Positions 17,349 to 26,216 of a stretch of 64,000 bases of DNA are shown here, in pieces. The position numbers and the translations under genes are program-made. The stretch spans positions 2,728,001 to 2,792,000 of the forward strand of contig NZ_CP028426.1 in NCBI RefSeq assembly GCF_003010915.2. Reading direction: 5' to 3'. The stretch comes from Gulosibacter molinativorax. GTDB lineage: Bacteria > Actinomycetota > Actinomycetes > Actinomycetales > Microbacteriaceae. How positions within the stretch are numbered: the stretch's first letter is position 1; each line of letters begins with the position of its first letter. The notes beneath the pieces were generated by a model. It was not told the DNA's origin, did not search any database, and saw nothing but the letters and a program-made list of their open reading frames with translations.

Positions 17349-17605
17349 CTGCGGGAGCTGACGTTGGGGAATGACGTTGGGAGCCGACGAGGACGCAACG
17401 TTCAGGTCGCGCTGAGATGGTGAGTGAGTTCACACATTTCATGTGGTTGTGGAAAGCTTGCCCGGGTTCCTTTTCGCCGCGGGTACGCTGCGACATGGAC
17501 CACCCCTCGCGATCGACGCTTGCGCCAACTCAACGTGCCGCCTCGATACGCAAGGACACGACCGCACGGCGAGCACTGTACTGACAACACCGAGGAGACC
17601 GCGAC

Positions 17606-18763
17606 GTGACCAACGCGCAAGACGACTCTGAACGCTGGGAATCCTCTTCCGAGGACGCCAGCGCCAGTGACGCCGCGCGCGCTGCAGAAAGCGCGGCGGG
17701 TGCGTCGGATACCGATGCGGAATTCGCGGCTGAGGCGTCGGCCGGAGATCCGGAAGTCTCGGCGGATTCGTCCGTCGGTGAGCCTGACATCGCTAGCTCC
17801 AGCATCGCTAGCTCCGGCATCGCGGGCACTGGCGTTGAGAGCTCGGCTAGTGCCGACTCCAGCAGCGCGGACTCCGGCAGCGCGGACTCCGGCGGCGGGC
17901 GCAAGGTTGCCCGTGTCCTCGGAGCAGTCGCGGTAGTCGCGTTCGCAACGCTTGGTCTCGGTGTCGCATCCGGTTGGGGGAGCCCGGGCACACCGCTTGG
18001 AGCCGCCTCGGCTGCATCGCTTGCGCACGGCCCATCGCTGTCAGCATCCCCGTCTTCGACTCCCGGCGCATCCGCGTCTCCGACACCCGCCGCATCCGTA
18101 CCGGCGACGACGGCGACAGCCGCGACTCCGACTTCGTCGGCCGCTCCGGAACCGGCACTCGACATCACGACCGCCTCGAGCCTCACTGTGCTCGTGAATA
18201 AGCACATCCCGCTCGATCCGATCAACTATGCTCCGGATGACCTCGTGTCGATGGAGTCGATCGACGTCCGCTCGATGAACGACCACTCGCTACGCCAGGA
18301 TGCGGCGGATGCGGTCAAGGGAATGTTCGCGGATGCTGCGGAGGCCGGCCACTACCTCGATATGACGAGCGGCTACCGCGAGTACGACCTCCAGACACAG
18401 CTGTACTCGGGCTACGTCGAAGAGCAGGGCGTCGAAGAAGCCGACTCGACGAGCGCGCGGCCCGGGTTTAGCGAGCATCAGACCGGCCTTGCTGCCGACA
18501 TCTCCGCGCCGGACGCGTATCCGGATTGCATCCTTGACACCTGTTTCGGTGAAACTGAGGCCGGCCAGTGGCTCGCCGAAAACTCCTGGGAGTACGGCTT
18601 CATCGTGCGCTACCCGGAGGGCGAGACCGCGGTCACGGGCTACGCCTACGAACCGTGGCACTTCCGCTTTATCGGTGTCGAGGCCGCCGCCGAATATCAC
18701 GAGTCTGGTGCCGCGACCTATGAGGAATTCGTCGGCTCCGGCCCCGCCCCCGACTACAAGTAG
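17606..18763 (+). CDS. VanY-family D-alanyl-D-alanine carboxypeptidase, membrane anchored
   Basis: A 385-aa cell-wall peptidase. Residues 1-98 are a cytoplasmic Ser/Ala/Asp/Glu low-complexity region, 101-123 a single membrane helix, then a Ser/Pro/Thr-rich wall-spanning linker to about residue 185. The catalytic VanY domain has MTSGYRE, the zinc motif ARPGFSEHQTGLAADI (His and Asp ligands), and the C-terminal YEPWHFRFIG with the third ligand His. Such enzymes trim the terminal D-Ala of peptidoglycan stem peptides. GTG is the start, with GGAGA upstream. The 98-residue cytoplasmic acidic extension is unusual and has near-repeats of SSSADSGSADSG. Followed by the repeat cluster at 18.8-19.0 kb. 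Confidence 0.92.
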   Translation: MTNAQDDSERWESSSEDASASDAARAAESAAGASDTDAEFAAEASAGDPEVSADSSVGEPDIASSSIASSGIAGTGVESSASADSSSADSGSADSGGGRKVARVLGAVAVVAFATLGLGVASGWGSPGTPLGAASAASLAHGPSLSASPSSTPGASASPTPAASVPATTATAATPTSSAAPEPALDITTASSLTVLVNKHIPLDPINYAPDDLVSMESIDVRSMNDHSLRQDAADAVKGMFADAAEAGHYLDMTSGYREYDLQTQLYSGYVEEQGVEEADSTSARPGFSEHQTGLAADISAPDAYPDCILDTCFGETEAGQWLAENSWEYGFIVRYPEGETAVTGYAYEPWHFRFIGVEAAAEYHESGAATYEEFVGSGPAPDYK

Positions 18764-18789
18764 CCGTTTCGCGGCGCGGCCGCGCGCCC

Positions 18790-19016
18790 ATTGCCGGTGC
18801 CCGCGCCGTACCCATTGCCGGTAACGCTCACCCCTGCTGGCACTTCGGCAGGGGTGAGCGTTACCTGCAATGTTTGCCTGCGCCATCGGCAGGGGTGAGC
18901 GTTACCTGCAATGTTTGCCTGCGCCATCGGCAGGGGTGAGCGCTAGCTGCAATGCCAGCGAGCGCGAACGGCCAAGTGCGCCTGCGCTACCGGCAAGGGA
19001 GAGCGCTACCCGCAAT
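18790..19016. repeat. Repeat cluster 1: 24-nt core with 41-nt period
   Basis: The core GCAGGGGTGAGCGTTACC followed by TGCAAT occurs at 18848-18871 and 18889-18912 (identical) and, diverged, at 18930-18953 and 18993-19016. The first three are exactly 41 nt apart. An inverted copy lies at 18814-18837 and a partial one at 18790. Related cores occur at 26.2 kb and 29.3 kb. The cluster fills the space between two convergent genes. Confidence 0.9.
18814..18871. terminator. 24-bp hairpin made by the inverted and first direct repeat copies
   Basis: Arms 18814-18837 and 18848-18871 pair over 24 bp with one mismatch, leaving a 10-nt loop. Sitting 50 bp after the VanY stop and before the convergent acyl-CoA-dehydrogenase-like stop, it probably ends transcription from both sides. 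Confidence 0.6.
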
Positions 19017-19037
19017 GCCCACGCGCCAGCACCACCG

Positions 19038-20291
19038 CTAGCTGTACCAGGTCGGAAGCGGGATCTCGTTGACCAGCACGTACTTGCCGACCTCGTGCTT
19101 CTTGTAGGGGAGCGGGTCGTGCAGGCTGTGCGTGCGCAGGTTGCGCCAGTAGATGTCGAGCCCGACCCGGTTCGCGCTCGCACGGGCACCGGTCAGCTCG
19201 TAGATCTTCGTGGCGATCTCGAGACCGTCCTCGATGATCCGCACCTTGCCCGCGGCCACGCGCACCGCGACCTCGCCGCGGCGTCGCGCCGTCAGTGACT
19301 CGCGCGGAGCATGCAGCACCTCGCTGATCTCGAGGTCGATCTGGTCGATGAGCGCAGCATCCGCCCACAACTTCGTCGCGAGGTCGCCGTAGCCCTCGAG
19401 CACGTAGAACTCCTCGACGCCGAACTGCTTCTGCTCGCCGCCGTAGGGCCACGAGCGCGTGTGCTCGCGGGTGTAGGCGGATGCGGTGTCGAGCGCACCC
19501 TCGGCGATGCCGAGATAGATGTTGTTGAAGATCGCCTGCAGCGCGGGCACGTTGAGGGTGTTGTACACGAGCGGCTGGAACTGCTTATTCACGAAGCCGG
19601 CCGCGCCCGCCCAGTCGACCTGCACATCCTGAATCGTCACCGAGCCCGACTCGGTGAGCCGCTGGCCGAGGTTGTCCCAGTCGCCAGCGAAGACGATGCC
19701 AGGCTGGTCCGTCGGCACGATCGCGAACACGTGCGTGTCGGTGCCGTCGAGCACTCCTTCGAGCACCGTGAGATCGGCGACGCGGCCGCCCGTCGAGAAC
19801 GACTTTCGGCCGTTGAACACGATCGTGTCGCCCTCGTCGGCGATGCTGAGGTCGCCATCCCGGGGGTTCACCGCGCCGCCGAAGAACAGGCTGTTCGCGG
19901 TGTAGAGCTCCTCGACTGCGGCGATCTGCGCATCCGTGCCGACGAGGCGCACGGCCCACGCCCAGAGGTAGTGGTAGCCAAGCAGCTGCCCGATCGATCC
20001 GTCTGCCCGCGAGATGATCCGCACGATCTTGTTCACCACGTGCCACGGCAGTTCGCCGCCGCCGTGGGCCGCCGGGCCGAGCACCGTTACGAGTCCCGCG
20101 TTCTTGAGCAGCTGCACCTCGGTGTGCGGAGCTTGGTTCGCGCGGTCGCGCTCGACGGCGTCGACCGCTAGGATGTCCGCGACTTCCTGCGCGCGCTCGA
20201 GCCAGCCCTGCGCATCCGTCGGCCTCGGGATGTTCTGCCAGCGGTCCAGCAGCTCGGGGGCATTGGTCGTGAGGGTCGTTGCTTCGGTCAT
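19038..20291 (-). CDS. Acyl-CoA-dehydrogenase-fold monooxygenase, SfnB/DszC-like
   Basis: A 417-aa flavin enzyme of the acyl-CoA dehydrogenase superfamily. It lacks the normal catalytic Glu context and instead resembles the DszC/SfnB/NcnH group of FMNH2-dependent monooxygenases: AAHGGGELPWHVVNKIVRIISRADGSIGQLLGYH, FNGRKSFSTGG, and a C-terminal YWRNLRTHSLHDPLPYK. Such enzymes hydroxylate sulfur or nitrogen atoms in organosulfur acquisition. The stretch LGPAAHGGG matches the FMN/substrate loop. ATG 20289-20291 chosen by homology; no good ribosome-binding site is visible. It is divergent from a paralogue starting at 20719, sharing a 427-nt control region. Confidence 0.88.
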   Translation of the reverse strand: MTEATTLTTNAPELLDRWQNIPRPTDAQGWLERAQEVADILAVDAVERDRANQAPHTEVQLLKNAGLVTVLGPAAHGGGELPWHVVNKIVRIISRADGSIGQLLGYHYLWAWAVRLVGTDAQIAAVEELYTANSLFFGGAVNPRDGDLSIADEGDTIVFNGRKSFSTGGRVADLTVLEGVLDGTDTHVFAIVPTDQPGIVFAGDWDNLGQRLTESGSVTIQDVQVDWAGAAGFVNKQFQPLVYNTLNVPALQAIFNNIYLGIAEGALDTASAYTREHTRSWPYGGEQKQFGVEEFYVLEGYGDLATKLWADAALIDQIDLEISEVLHAPRESLTARRRGEVAVRVAAGKVRIIEDGLEIATKIYELTGARASANRVGLDIYWRNLRTHSLHDPLPYKKHEVGKYVLVNEIPLPTWYS

Positions 20292-20480
20292 GGTGGATGC
20301 TCGCTTTCGCTGATTCGATCGCCATTTCGCGTTCGGTGGGTGGATGCTTCGGGCCGCGACCCGGGTCCGGTTTGCGGCGGCGGAGCGCTTGCCGAAAATG
20401 TGGCGGTTGCGTGAGGTGCCCGTCAACGGCGGCCGCCGCTTCGTGTCGTTGATTGACGGGATGTGACGGAATCGACCCGA

Positions 20481-20509
20481 GGCGCGTCACGGAATGACAT
20501 GGCGCGTCA
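20481..20509. promoter_or_regulatory. Phased direct repeats in the divergent promoter region
   Basis: GGCGCGTCA occurs at 20481-20489 and 20501-20509, exactly 20 bp (two helical turns) apart, and the second overlaps a small inverted repeat ATGAC-7 nt-GTCAT. Such phasing suits a cooperative regulator of the two divergent monooxygenase genes. This 20292-20718 interval is the only gene-free stretch above 300 nt. Confidence 0.4.
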
Positions 20510-20647
20510 TGAAGCGCGGCGGATGCGTGACGAACGCGGTTGTGGCTCGGTACGTTCTTCGCACTGCCGCGGTATTCGTGCCGATCAGGCACCGTCCGTC
20601 GGGCGTCACGTTCTGCCAGTGACCGAACCGCCCGACAGCGAACCTCC

Positions 20648-20686
20648 AACACCGAACCGCAACACCGAACCGCAACACCGAACCGC
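20648..20686. repeat. Three perfect 13-nt tandem repeats
   Basis: AACACCGAACCGC is repeated three times without change at 20648, 20661 and 20674, preceded by degenerate relatives. It lies 32 bp before the 20719 start codon, in the untranslated leader or promoter of that gene. Confidence 0.9.
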
Positions 20687-20718
20687 GAACACGTGATACC
20701 CAACGAAGGGACCCGACC

Positions 20719-22062
20719 ATGACTCAGCTGACCGACCTCGAAACCAGCCCGCTCCGCGCATCCGCAGACGGTGCATCCGCGAGCCGCGCATCCGCCGGCA
20801 ACCTGCCTGAAGCCCAGCGTGAGGAACTGTCGCTCGGCGCCGACTACGAGGCAGTGGCGGCGAAATTCCGCTCTATCTTCGAGCGAATTGCCGCGACGGC
20901 GCTCGAGCGCGAACACCAGCGCAGGCTGCCGCACGAGGAGATCGACTGGCTCAAGCAGGCCGGGTTCGGCGCCGTGCGCGTGCCGCGCAAGTACGGTGGC
21001 GACGGCGTCTCGCTGCCGCAGCTGTTCGAGCTGCTCATCGAGCTCTCGGCGGCGGATTCCAACATTACCCAGGCGCTGCGCGGTCACTTTGCATTCGTGG
21101 AGGATCGCCTGAACCAGCACGCCACGACCGACCAGTCCGCGTGGTTCGCGCGCTTCGTGAGCGGTGAGACCGCGGGGAACGCGTGGACCGAGGTAGGCGA
21201 GGTGAAGGTCGGCGACGTCAATACGCGTGTGCAGGAGACGCCGAACGGGCTTGTTGTCAACGGCGAGAAGTTCTACACAACGGGCAGTATTTACGCCGAC
21301 TGGCTCGACGTCTACGCCGGCCGCCACTCGGACGACGAACCGGTGATCGCGCTCGTCAACCGTCACCAGCCGGGCGTGACCATCAGCGACGACTGGGATG
21401 GCTTCGGCCAGCGCACGACCGGCAGCGGCACGACCGTGTTCGAGAATGCCGCGGTGGACGCAGAAAACATCACGGTGTTCACCGACCGTTTCCGCTACCA
21501 GACCGCGTTCTATCAGCTCGTGCACCTCGCAACACTCGCCGGCATCACCGAGGCCGCGTTGAGCGAGTTCGCGCAGCAGGCTCGTGCCCGCAAGCGCGTG
21601 TTCAGCCACGGCTCGAGCGAACAGTGGAGCCAGGATCCGCTCGTGCAGCAGGTCGTCGGCGTCGCGTCCTCGCAGTCGTTTGCGGCCCGCGCGACCGCGA
21701 TTCGTGCTGCCGAGTCGGCGCAGGATGCGTACCTCGCGCGTTTCTCCGCGGTCGCCGGTCTCGAAGGGGCTGTCGAGGAGGAGCAGCGCGCGAACCAGCG
21801 GGCCGAGCTCGAGTCGGCGCAGGGCCAGGTCGTCATCATCGACCTCGCGCTCGACGCGACGAGCAAGCTCTTCAACGCGCTGAGCGCATCCGCGGCCTCA
21901 GAGGCGAAGGCGCTCGACCGCTACTGGCGCAACGCCCGAACGGTGTCCTCGCACAACCCGGTGATCTTCAAGCAGCGCATCGTCGGCGACTGGGCGATCA
22001 ACGGCACCGAGCTGCCGTACGCCTGGGCGATTGGGGCGCAAAAGAACTCGACGGCCGAGTAG
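20719..22062 (+). CDS. Acyl-CoA-dehydrogenase-fold monooxygenase, SfnB-like
   Basis: A 447-aa paralogue of the divergent gene. An Ala/Ser-rich N-terminus of about 35 residues leads into the helical domain (EIDWLKQAGFGAVRVPRKYGG), the central beta domain (NAWTEVGE, VNGEKFYTTGS, FGQRTTGSGTT), and a C-terminal helical domain ending in YWRNARTVSSHNPVIFK. The conserved RNARTVSSHNP stretch is typical of SfnB, an FMNH2-dependent enzyme of dimethylsulfone and sulfonate use. GAAGGGA precedes the ATG. Together with the paralogue and the DszA-type monooxygenase at 24.7 kb it suggests an organosulfur or organonitrogen acquisition locus; the substrate is not known. Confidence 0.88.
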   Translation: MTQLTDLETSPLRASADGASASRASAGNLPEAQREELSLGADYEAVAAKFRSIFERIAATALEREHQRRLPHEEIDWLKQAGFGAVRVPRKYGGDGVSLPQLFELLIELSAADSNITQALRGHFAFVEDRLNQHATTDQSAWFARFVSGETAGNAWTEVGEVKVGDVNTRVQETPNGLVVNGEKFYTTGSIYADWLDVYAGRHSDDEPVIALVNRHQPGVTISDDWDGFGQRTTGSGTTVFENAAVDAENITVFTDRFRYQTAFYQLVHLATLAGITEAALSEFAQQARARKRVFSHGSSEQWSQDPLVQQVVGVASSQSFAARATAIRAAESAQDAYLARFSAVAGLEGAVEEEQRANQRAELESAQGQVVIIDLALDATSKLFNALSASAASEAKALDRYWRNARTVSSHNPVIFKQRIVGDWAINGTELPYAWAIGAQKNSTAE

Positions 22063-22178
22063 CAACCGAGTCGCCGAGTAAGCCTGGCTTGGTCGGTCGC
22101 CGACTAGGCCGCAGGCCGTATCGAGGCGCAATATCCTTCAGTACCTCGGCGCCGTACCAAAGGTTAGGTAAACACCCT

Positions 22179-23240
22179 TCAATATGGCTGGCCCAGCCGC
22201 GCCTGAATCTCGGCGATCAAGGCATTCCGATCTGCGGCGAGGAAGGACTGCAGGACGGGAACCACGCCCGCCGAGCGTGACTGCGCGTACGCAGCGCGGT
22301 CTGTCGTGAGTCTTGCCGTCCAGACGCTGAGATTGACGGCGAGTCTGGCGACGACTGAGTCGCAGACGACGTCGATTTCGCCAGCCTCGAGTGGAACGCG
22401 CGTGCCCCAGCCCTTCAAGACATCGAGCAAGCCGGCGACAGGTTCGCTCGCGCGCCGACTCGCGTATGCGCCAGCCACGACGAGTTCCGCAACGCGCGGC
22501 GCCCACACCATGTCGCCAAAGTCGAGCACGCCGGTGACCGAATCCCCGGTCACGAGCAGGTTCGAATCGTGGAGGTCGTGATGGACAACCTGTTGGGGGA
22601 GCGAAGAGAGCTTGTCCGCGACGTGCTCGATGAACCGGTCATGCGCCAGCTGCAGGACTTCGCGTACCACGGGATCCGTTGCGGCCGGCATGGTGGTGGC
22701 CAGGGTCTCGAGAGTACGGGTGAGTTCCCACGGATGCGAAATCGGTTCGGGCGGCGCGGGCCAAGCGGCCAATCCGCGCGAGATTGCCGCCGCCGTGCGC
22801 CCAACCTCGCGCAATAACTCTGGCGAGGGTCGAACCGAGTCGAGCGGGGTTCCTTCGAGCCATTGACCCAAGTGCACGATCGCCGACGGTTGCGAGCCGG
22901 GGGATGCATCCGGCCGCCCCGACGATTGGGCGACGTCCGCCACCACCAGTGACGTGCCGCTCACTGACGGCACGGTCCGCGCCACAGGCACGCCGAGCGA
23001 CTCAAGATGATCCATCGCCGCAGTTCGCCAGGACTCCAAGGCAAACTGCGAAGTTGAAAACCTTGAGGCCTTGAACGCGAGCTGTCGCCCATCCGCCGCA
23101 GCCACGCGAAACACCGTGGCGAGCTCGCTCGGCATCGCGTGCATGTCAACCGCTTCGATCCCGTAATCGCGACGCAATATCGCACGCGCCTCCGAATCGT
23201 CGAGCGTGAGCACTTCCGGGGTGACGGCGTTATCGGGCAT
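22179..23240 (-). CDS. APH-fold small-molecule kinase, hydroxylysine-kinase-like
   Basis: A 353-aa kinase with the aminoglycoside-phosphotransferase (protein-kinase-like) fold. The catalytic loop is VVHHDLHDSNLLV (Brenner motif HxDxxxxN) and the metal motif GVLDFGDM follows. The N-lobe Lys is probably in LAFKASRF. The sequence around the catalytic loop and ELVVAGAYA resembles the HYKK (AGPHD1) group, which phosphorylates hydroxylysine with GTP, and homoserine-kinase-II-like proteins. It starts 28 bp from the divergent aminotransferase gene, whose closest functional relatives are phospholyases acting on such phosphorylated amines. Substrate inferred only from this context. Confidence 0.82.
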   Translation of the reverse strand: MPDNAVTPEVLTLDDSEARAILRRDYGIEAVDMHAMPSELATVFRVAAADGRQLAFKASRFSTSQFALESWRTAAMDHLESLGVPVARTVPSVSGTSLVVADVAQSSGRPDASPGSQPSAIVHLGQWLEGTPLDSVRPSPELLREVGRTAAAISRGLAAWPAPPEPISHPWELTRTLETLATTMPAATDPVVREVLQLAHDRFIEHVADKLSSLPQQVVHHDLHDSNLLVTGDSVTGVLDFGDMVWAPRVAELVVAGAYASRRASEPVAGLLDVLKGWGTRVPLEAGEIDVVCDSVVARLAVNLSVWTARLTTDRAAYAQSRSAGVVPVLQSFLAADRNALIAEIQARLGQPY

Positions 23241-23268
23241 CCAGGCAGTCTGCGGCAGAATCGGTTGT

Positions 23269-24600
23269 ATGTCTACGACTCCCTCCCGAGTTCACATGGC
23301 CATGGGCTTCGACCCCGACGAAGACGTCGACCTCGATCCCGCGACGAGAGCACTCATCGAGCGGCGCGACCGCGTACTCGGGCCGTCGTACCGGCTCTTC
23401 TACCGCGAGCCCGTCGCGATCGAAAGCGGCAAGGGCGTTTGGCTCAAAGGGATGGATGGCCGTGACTACCTCGACGCCTATAACAACGTCCCGGTCGTCG
23501 GGCACAGCCATCCGGCGATCACCGCGGCCGCCACCGCGCAGCTCGCGACGCTCAACACGCACACGCGCTACCTCACCGAGCCGGTCATCGCCTACTCGGA
23601 GCGGCTGCTCGCGACGTTCCCGGATGCACTGAATCGCGTCACGTACACGTGCACCGGCAGCGAGGCGGTCGACCTCGCGGTCCGCACCGCGCGTCACGCG
23701 ACGGGCAACCGGGGCCTCATCATTTCCGAGCACGCCTATCACGGCACGACAGTTGCAGCGGCAGGAATTTCGCCGTCGCTCGGCCCCAACAACCCGCTTG
23801 GTGACGATGTGGTGACCATCGCATCCGTCGACACCGCGCGCATCCCGCCCGAGCAGGTCGCGGCAAAGCTCGAGGCGGATGTGCGCAGCGCGATCGAGCA
23901 GCTCCAAGAGTCGGGCGCGGGTGTCACCGCGATCATCCTCGACTCGATCCTGTCGAGCGATGGTGTGCAGGTCGAGCCAGCAGGGTTTCTCGCGCCGCTG
24001 GTCGATCTCGTGCACGAGGCGGGCGGGCTCTACATTGCCGATGAGGTGCAGCCCGGCTTTGGCCGAACCGGCGAATGGTGGGGCTTCGAACGCCACGCGC
24101 TCACGCCTGACCTCGCGGTACTTGGCAAGCCCATGGGCAACGGCATTCCGATCGCCGCGCTCGTCGGTACGGAGGAATCGCAGCGCAAGTTCGGCGAAGA
24201 CATTCGCTACTTCAATACGTTCGGCGGGAACCCCGTGAGCATCGCGGCGGCGAACGCGGTACTCGATGTGATCGAACAGGAGCAGCTGCGGCAGAACGCT
24301 GCCGAGGTCGGGCGGATGCTGCTGACCGGCCTCGAGCGGATCGGCGCCGACGACGACCGGGTACTGCACGTGCGGGGTGCGGGGCTCTTTCTCGCGATGG
24401 AGTTTGCGGATGCTGATGGCGCCCCCGACGAGGCGCTCGCGGCTCGGGTCGTGAACGGGATGCGCGACGAGGGCGTGCTGATCAGCGCGTCGGGCCCGGC
24501 TGCTGCGGCGCTGAAGATCCGCCCGCCGCTTGTGTTCGACTCCGGCAACGCGGAGCAACTCCTCGAGACGCTGGAGCGGGTGCTGCGGAGCACCCGCTAA
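23269..24600 (+). CDS. Class III PLP aminotransferase, phospholyase (ETNPPL/PHYKPL)-like
   Basis: A 443-aa PLP-dependent enzyme of the class III (omega) aminotransferase family. The PLP lysine is K287 in LGKPMGNG; the family signature is YIADEVQPGFGRTGEWWG. The N-terminal part LFYREPVAIESGKGVWLKGMDG and NNVPVVGHSHP match the AGXT2L branch, which contains ethanolamine-phosphate and 5-phosphohydroxylysine phospholyases. ATG 23269 is used; a further ATG pair lies ten residues on (MAMGFD). No ribosome-binding site is visible. The neighbouring divergent APH-type kinase supports a kinase-then-phospholyase route, but ordinary transamination cannot be excluded. Confidence 0.9.
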   Translation: MSTTPSRVHMAMGFDPDEDVDLDPATRALIERRDRVLGPSYRLFYREPVAIESGKGVWLKGMDGRDYLDAYNNVPVVGHSHPAITAAATAQLATLNTHTRYLTEPVIAYSERLLATFPDALNRVTYTCTGSEAVDLAVRTARHATGNRGLIISEHAYHGTTVAAAGISPSLGPNNPLGDDVVTIASVDTARIPPEQVAAKLEADVRSAIEQLQESGAGVTAIILDSILSSDGVQVEPAGFLAPLVDLVHEAGGLYIADEVQPGFGRTGEWWGFERHALTPDLAVLGKPMGNGIPIAALVGTEESQRKFGEDIRYFNTFGGNPVSIAAANAVLDVIEQEQLRQNAAEVGRMLLTGLERIGADDDRVLHVRGAGLFLAMEFADADGAPDEALAARVVNGMRDEGVLISASGPAAAALKIRPPLVFDSGNAEQLLETLERVLRSTR

Positions 24601-24631
24601 CGCGCCGAATCTGTTGCCCGGACGCAGACAA

Positions 24632-24681
24632 CGAAGCCGGTGACTGCATCCACCAGACAAGGTGAGTAGCCACCGGCTTCG
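24632..24681. terminator. Bidirectional terminator between convergent genes
   Basis: CGAAGCCGGTG (24632-24642) pairs perfectly with CACCGGCTTCG (24671-24681), and an inner CACC/GGTG hairpin fills the loop. It lies between the aminotransferase stop and the monooxygenase stop. Confidence 0.75.
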
Positions 24682-24698
24682 GTTCGCGCAACGATGGG

Positions 24699-26087
24699 CT
24701 AGTAGACCGACTGCCCCGCCAGCTCCGGCGCAAACGCCCCGCGATAGCGAGCCGCCGGGTGCCGGTCGTTGAGCCGCGCATCCCCAAACAGCTTCTGTCG
24801 AAGCGGACCCGGTGCGTACTCGCTCTGTGCGAGGCCGCGCTCGCGCAGTACCGGCAGCACCTTCTCGGCGAACTCCTCGAACGAGCCGGGCAGCACATAG
24901 TTCATGACATTGATCCCGTCGACGTCCGCCGCACGCCACTGCTCCAGCTGATCCGCGATCTGCTCGGGCGTGCCGACAATCTGATTCCCGCGCGCCAGCA
25001 GCGTGCCGACGTCGGACATGACCGGCTCGCGATCTTTGACGGCGAATCGCGTCCACTCGAGGAAGCCCTTGGCCGTGTTGGTCTTGATGTCCTTCAGCGG
25101 AGTCTCGGGCGGGTAGACGCGACCGTCCGCATCCACGAGCGCCATGTGCGCGAGGTGTCCCTCGCTGCTCGCCCAGCGGTCGAATTCCTCCGCCTTCTCG
25201 TTCGCCTCGATCTCGGTGTCGCCGATGATGAAGCTCAGGCCAGGGAAGAACTTGATGTCGCCCGGCTCGCGTCCCGCCTCGACGGCGAGGGCACGGGTTT
25301 CGGTGATGAGCGCCCTGGCAGCTTCGGGGGTCGTGGTCGGGATGAACGTTGCCTCGGCATGTCTCGCGGCGAATTGGCGGCCGGATGCGGATGCGCCGGC
25401 CTGAAAGAGCAGCGGCGTGCGCTGGGGCGAGGGCGCGGGTAGGTGCGGGCCCTCGACTTTGAAGCGCTCGCCCTCGTGGTAGATCTTGTGAATCTTGGAT
25501 ACATCGGCGTAGATGCCGCGTTCCTTGTCCTTCAGCAGCGCGCCCTCATCCCACGAGCCCTCCCAGAGCTTGTAGACGACGTCGACGTATTCCTCGGCCC
25601 AGCGGTAGCGCTCAGTGTGGTCGACGAGGTTGGGGAGCCCGAAGTTGCGCGCCCCGTTGTCCTGCGTTCCGGTCACGATGTTCCAGGCGATGCGACCGCG
25701 CGAGATATGGTCGAGCGTCGAGATCTGCCGCGCGAAGTTGAACGGGTGGTTCTGCGCGACGTTCGACGTAAGCGCGAGGCCGATGTTCTCGGTAACCACA
25801 GCGAGCGCGCCCAACAGCACGGTTGGGTCGTTGCTCGGCAACTGCAGACCGTGCCGCGCGTAGACCTCGTATTCGGCGTCCGCATCCCCGTAGTGGCCGG
25901 TCACGTCGGCGAAGAACATCGCGTCGAACTTTGCCTCCTCGAGGAGTCTCGCGAGGTTGATCCACAGGTCGACGTTCTCGAAGTCGACCTGTCCCGCATC
26001 CGGTTGGCGCCAGTGGCCGTGCTTGATGTGGGAGTTCGTGTTCATCACGAACGCGTTGAAGTGGAGTGGGCGGTCCTGCGTGCTCAT
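24699..26087 (-). CDS. LLM flavin-dependent monooxygenase, NtaA/SnaA/DszA family
   Basis: A 462-aa luciferase-like (TIM-barrel) FMNH2-dependent monooxygenase. Family markers include MNTNSHIKHGHWR, FFADVTGHYGD, LTSNVAQNHPFNFARQ, HISRGRIAWNIVTG and LLFQAGASASGRQFAA. Members oxidise sulfones (DszA), nitrilotriacetate (NtaA) or pristinamycin (SnaA) and need a separate flavin reductase, not seen in this window. GAAAGGGA precedes the ATG. The gene lies near two SfnB/DszC-like proteins; a DszA-plus-DszC combination is a known arrangement for organosulfur desulfurisation, so sulfur scavenging is the leading hypothesis. Confidence 0.9.
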   Translation of the reverse strand: MSTQDRPLHFNAFVMNTNSHIKHGHWRQPDAGQVDFENVDLWINLARLLEEAKFDAMFFADVTGHYGDADAEYEVYARHGLQLPSNDPTVLLGALAVVTENIGLALTSNVAQNHPFNFARQISTLDHISRGRIAWNIVTGTQDNGARNFGLPNLVDHTERYRWAEEYVDVVYKLWEGSWDEGALLKDKERGIYADVSKIHKIYHEGERFKVEGPHLPAPSPQRTPLLFQAGASASGRQFAARHAEATFIPTTTPEAARALITETRALAVEAGREPGDIKFFPGLSFIIGDTEIEANEKAEEFDRWASSEGHLAHMALVDADGRVYPPETPLKDIKTNTAKGFLEWTRFAVKDREPVMSDVGTLLARGNQIVGTPEQIADQLEQWRAADVDGINVMNYVLPGSFEEFAEKVLPVLRERGLAQSEYAPGPLRQKLFGDARLNDRHPAARYRGAFAPELAGQSVY

Positions 26088-26216
26088 AGCAATCCCTTTC
26101 GGTGTCGTTGGCACCAGTGTTCGGTGCGAGCCGTCATCGCGAAACCGCGTGTTACGCCGGGCGGCAGCGCGTGACTTCGCGTTACGCCGGATGTCGGTGG
26201 GTCACGTGCCGCACCC

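Noticed and set aside
18848..19016. Possible CRISPR array because of regular 41-nt repeats
   Set aside because: Linkers are only 17 nt and similar to one another, repeats diverge quickly and no cas gene is present.
19585..21609. A 674-codon minus-strand frame across the two monooxygenase genes
   Set aside because: It is antisense to one gene and out of frame with the other, with biased composition and no motifs.
23230..25056. A 608-codon minus-strand frame over the aminotransferase gene
   Set aside because: Antisense shadow of a class III aminotransferase with clear catalytic motifs.
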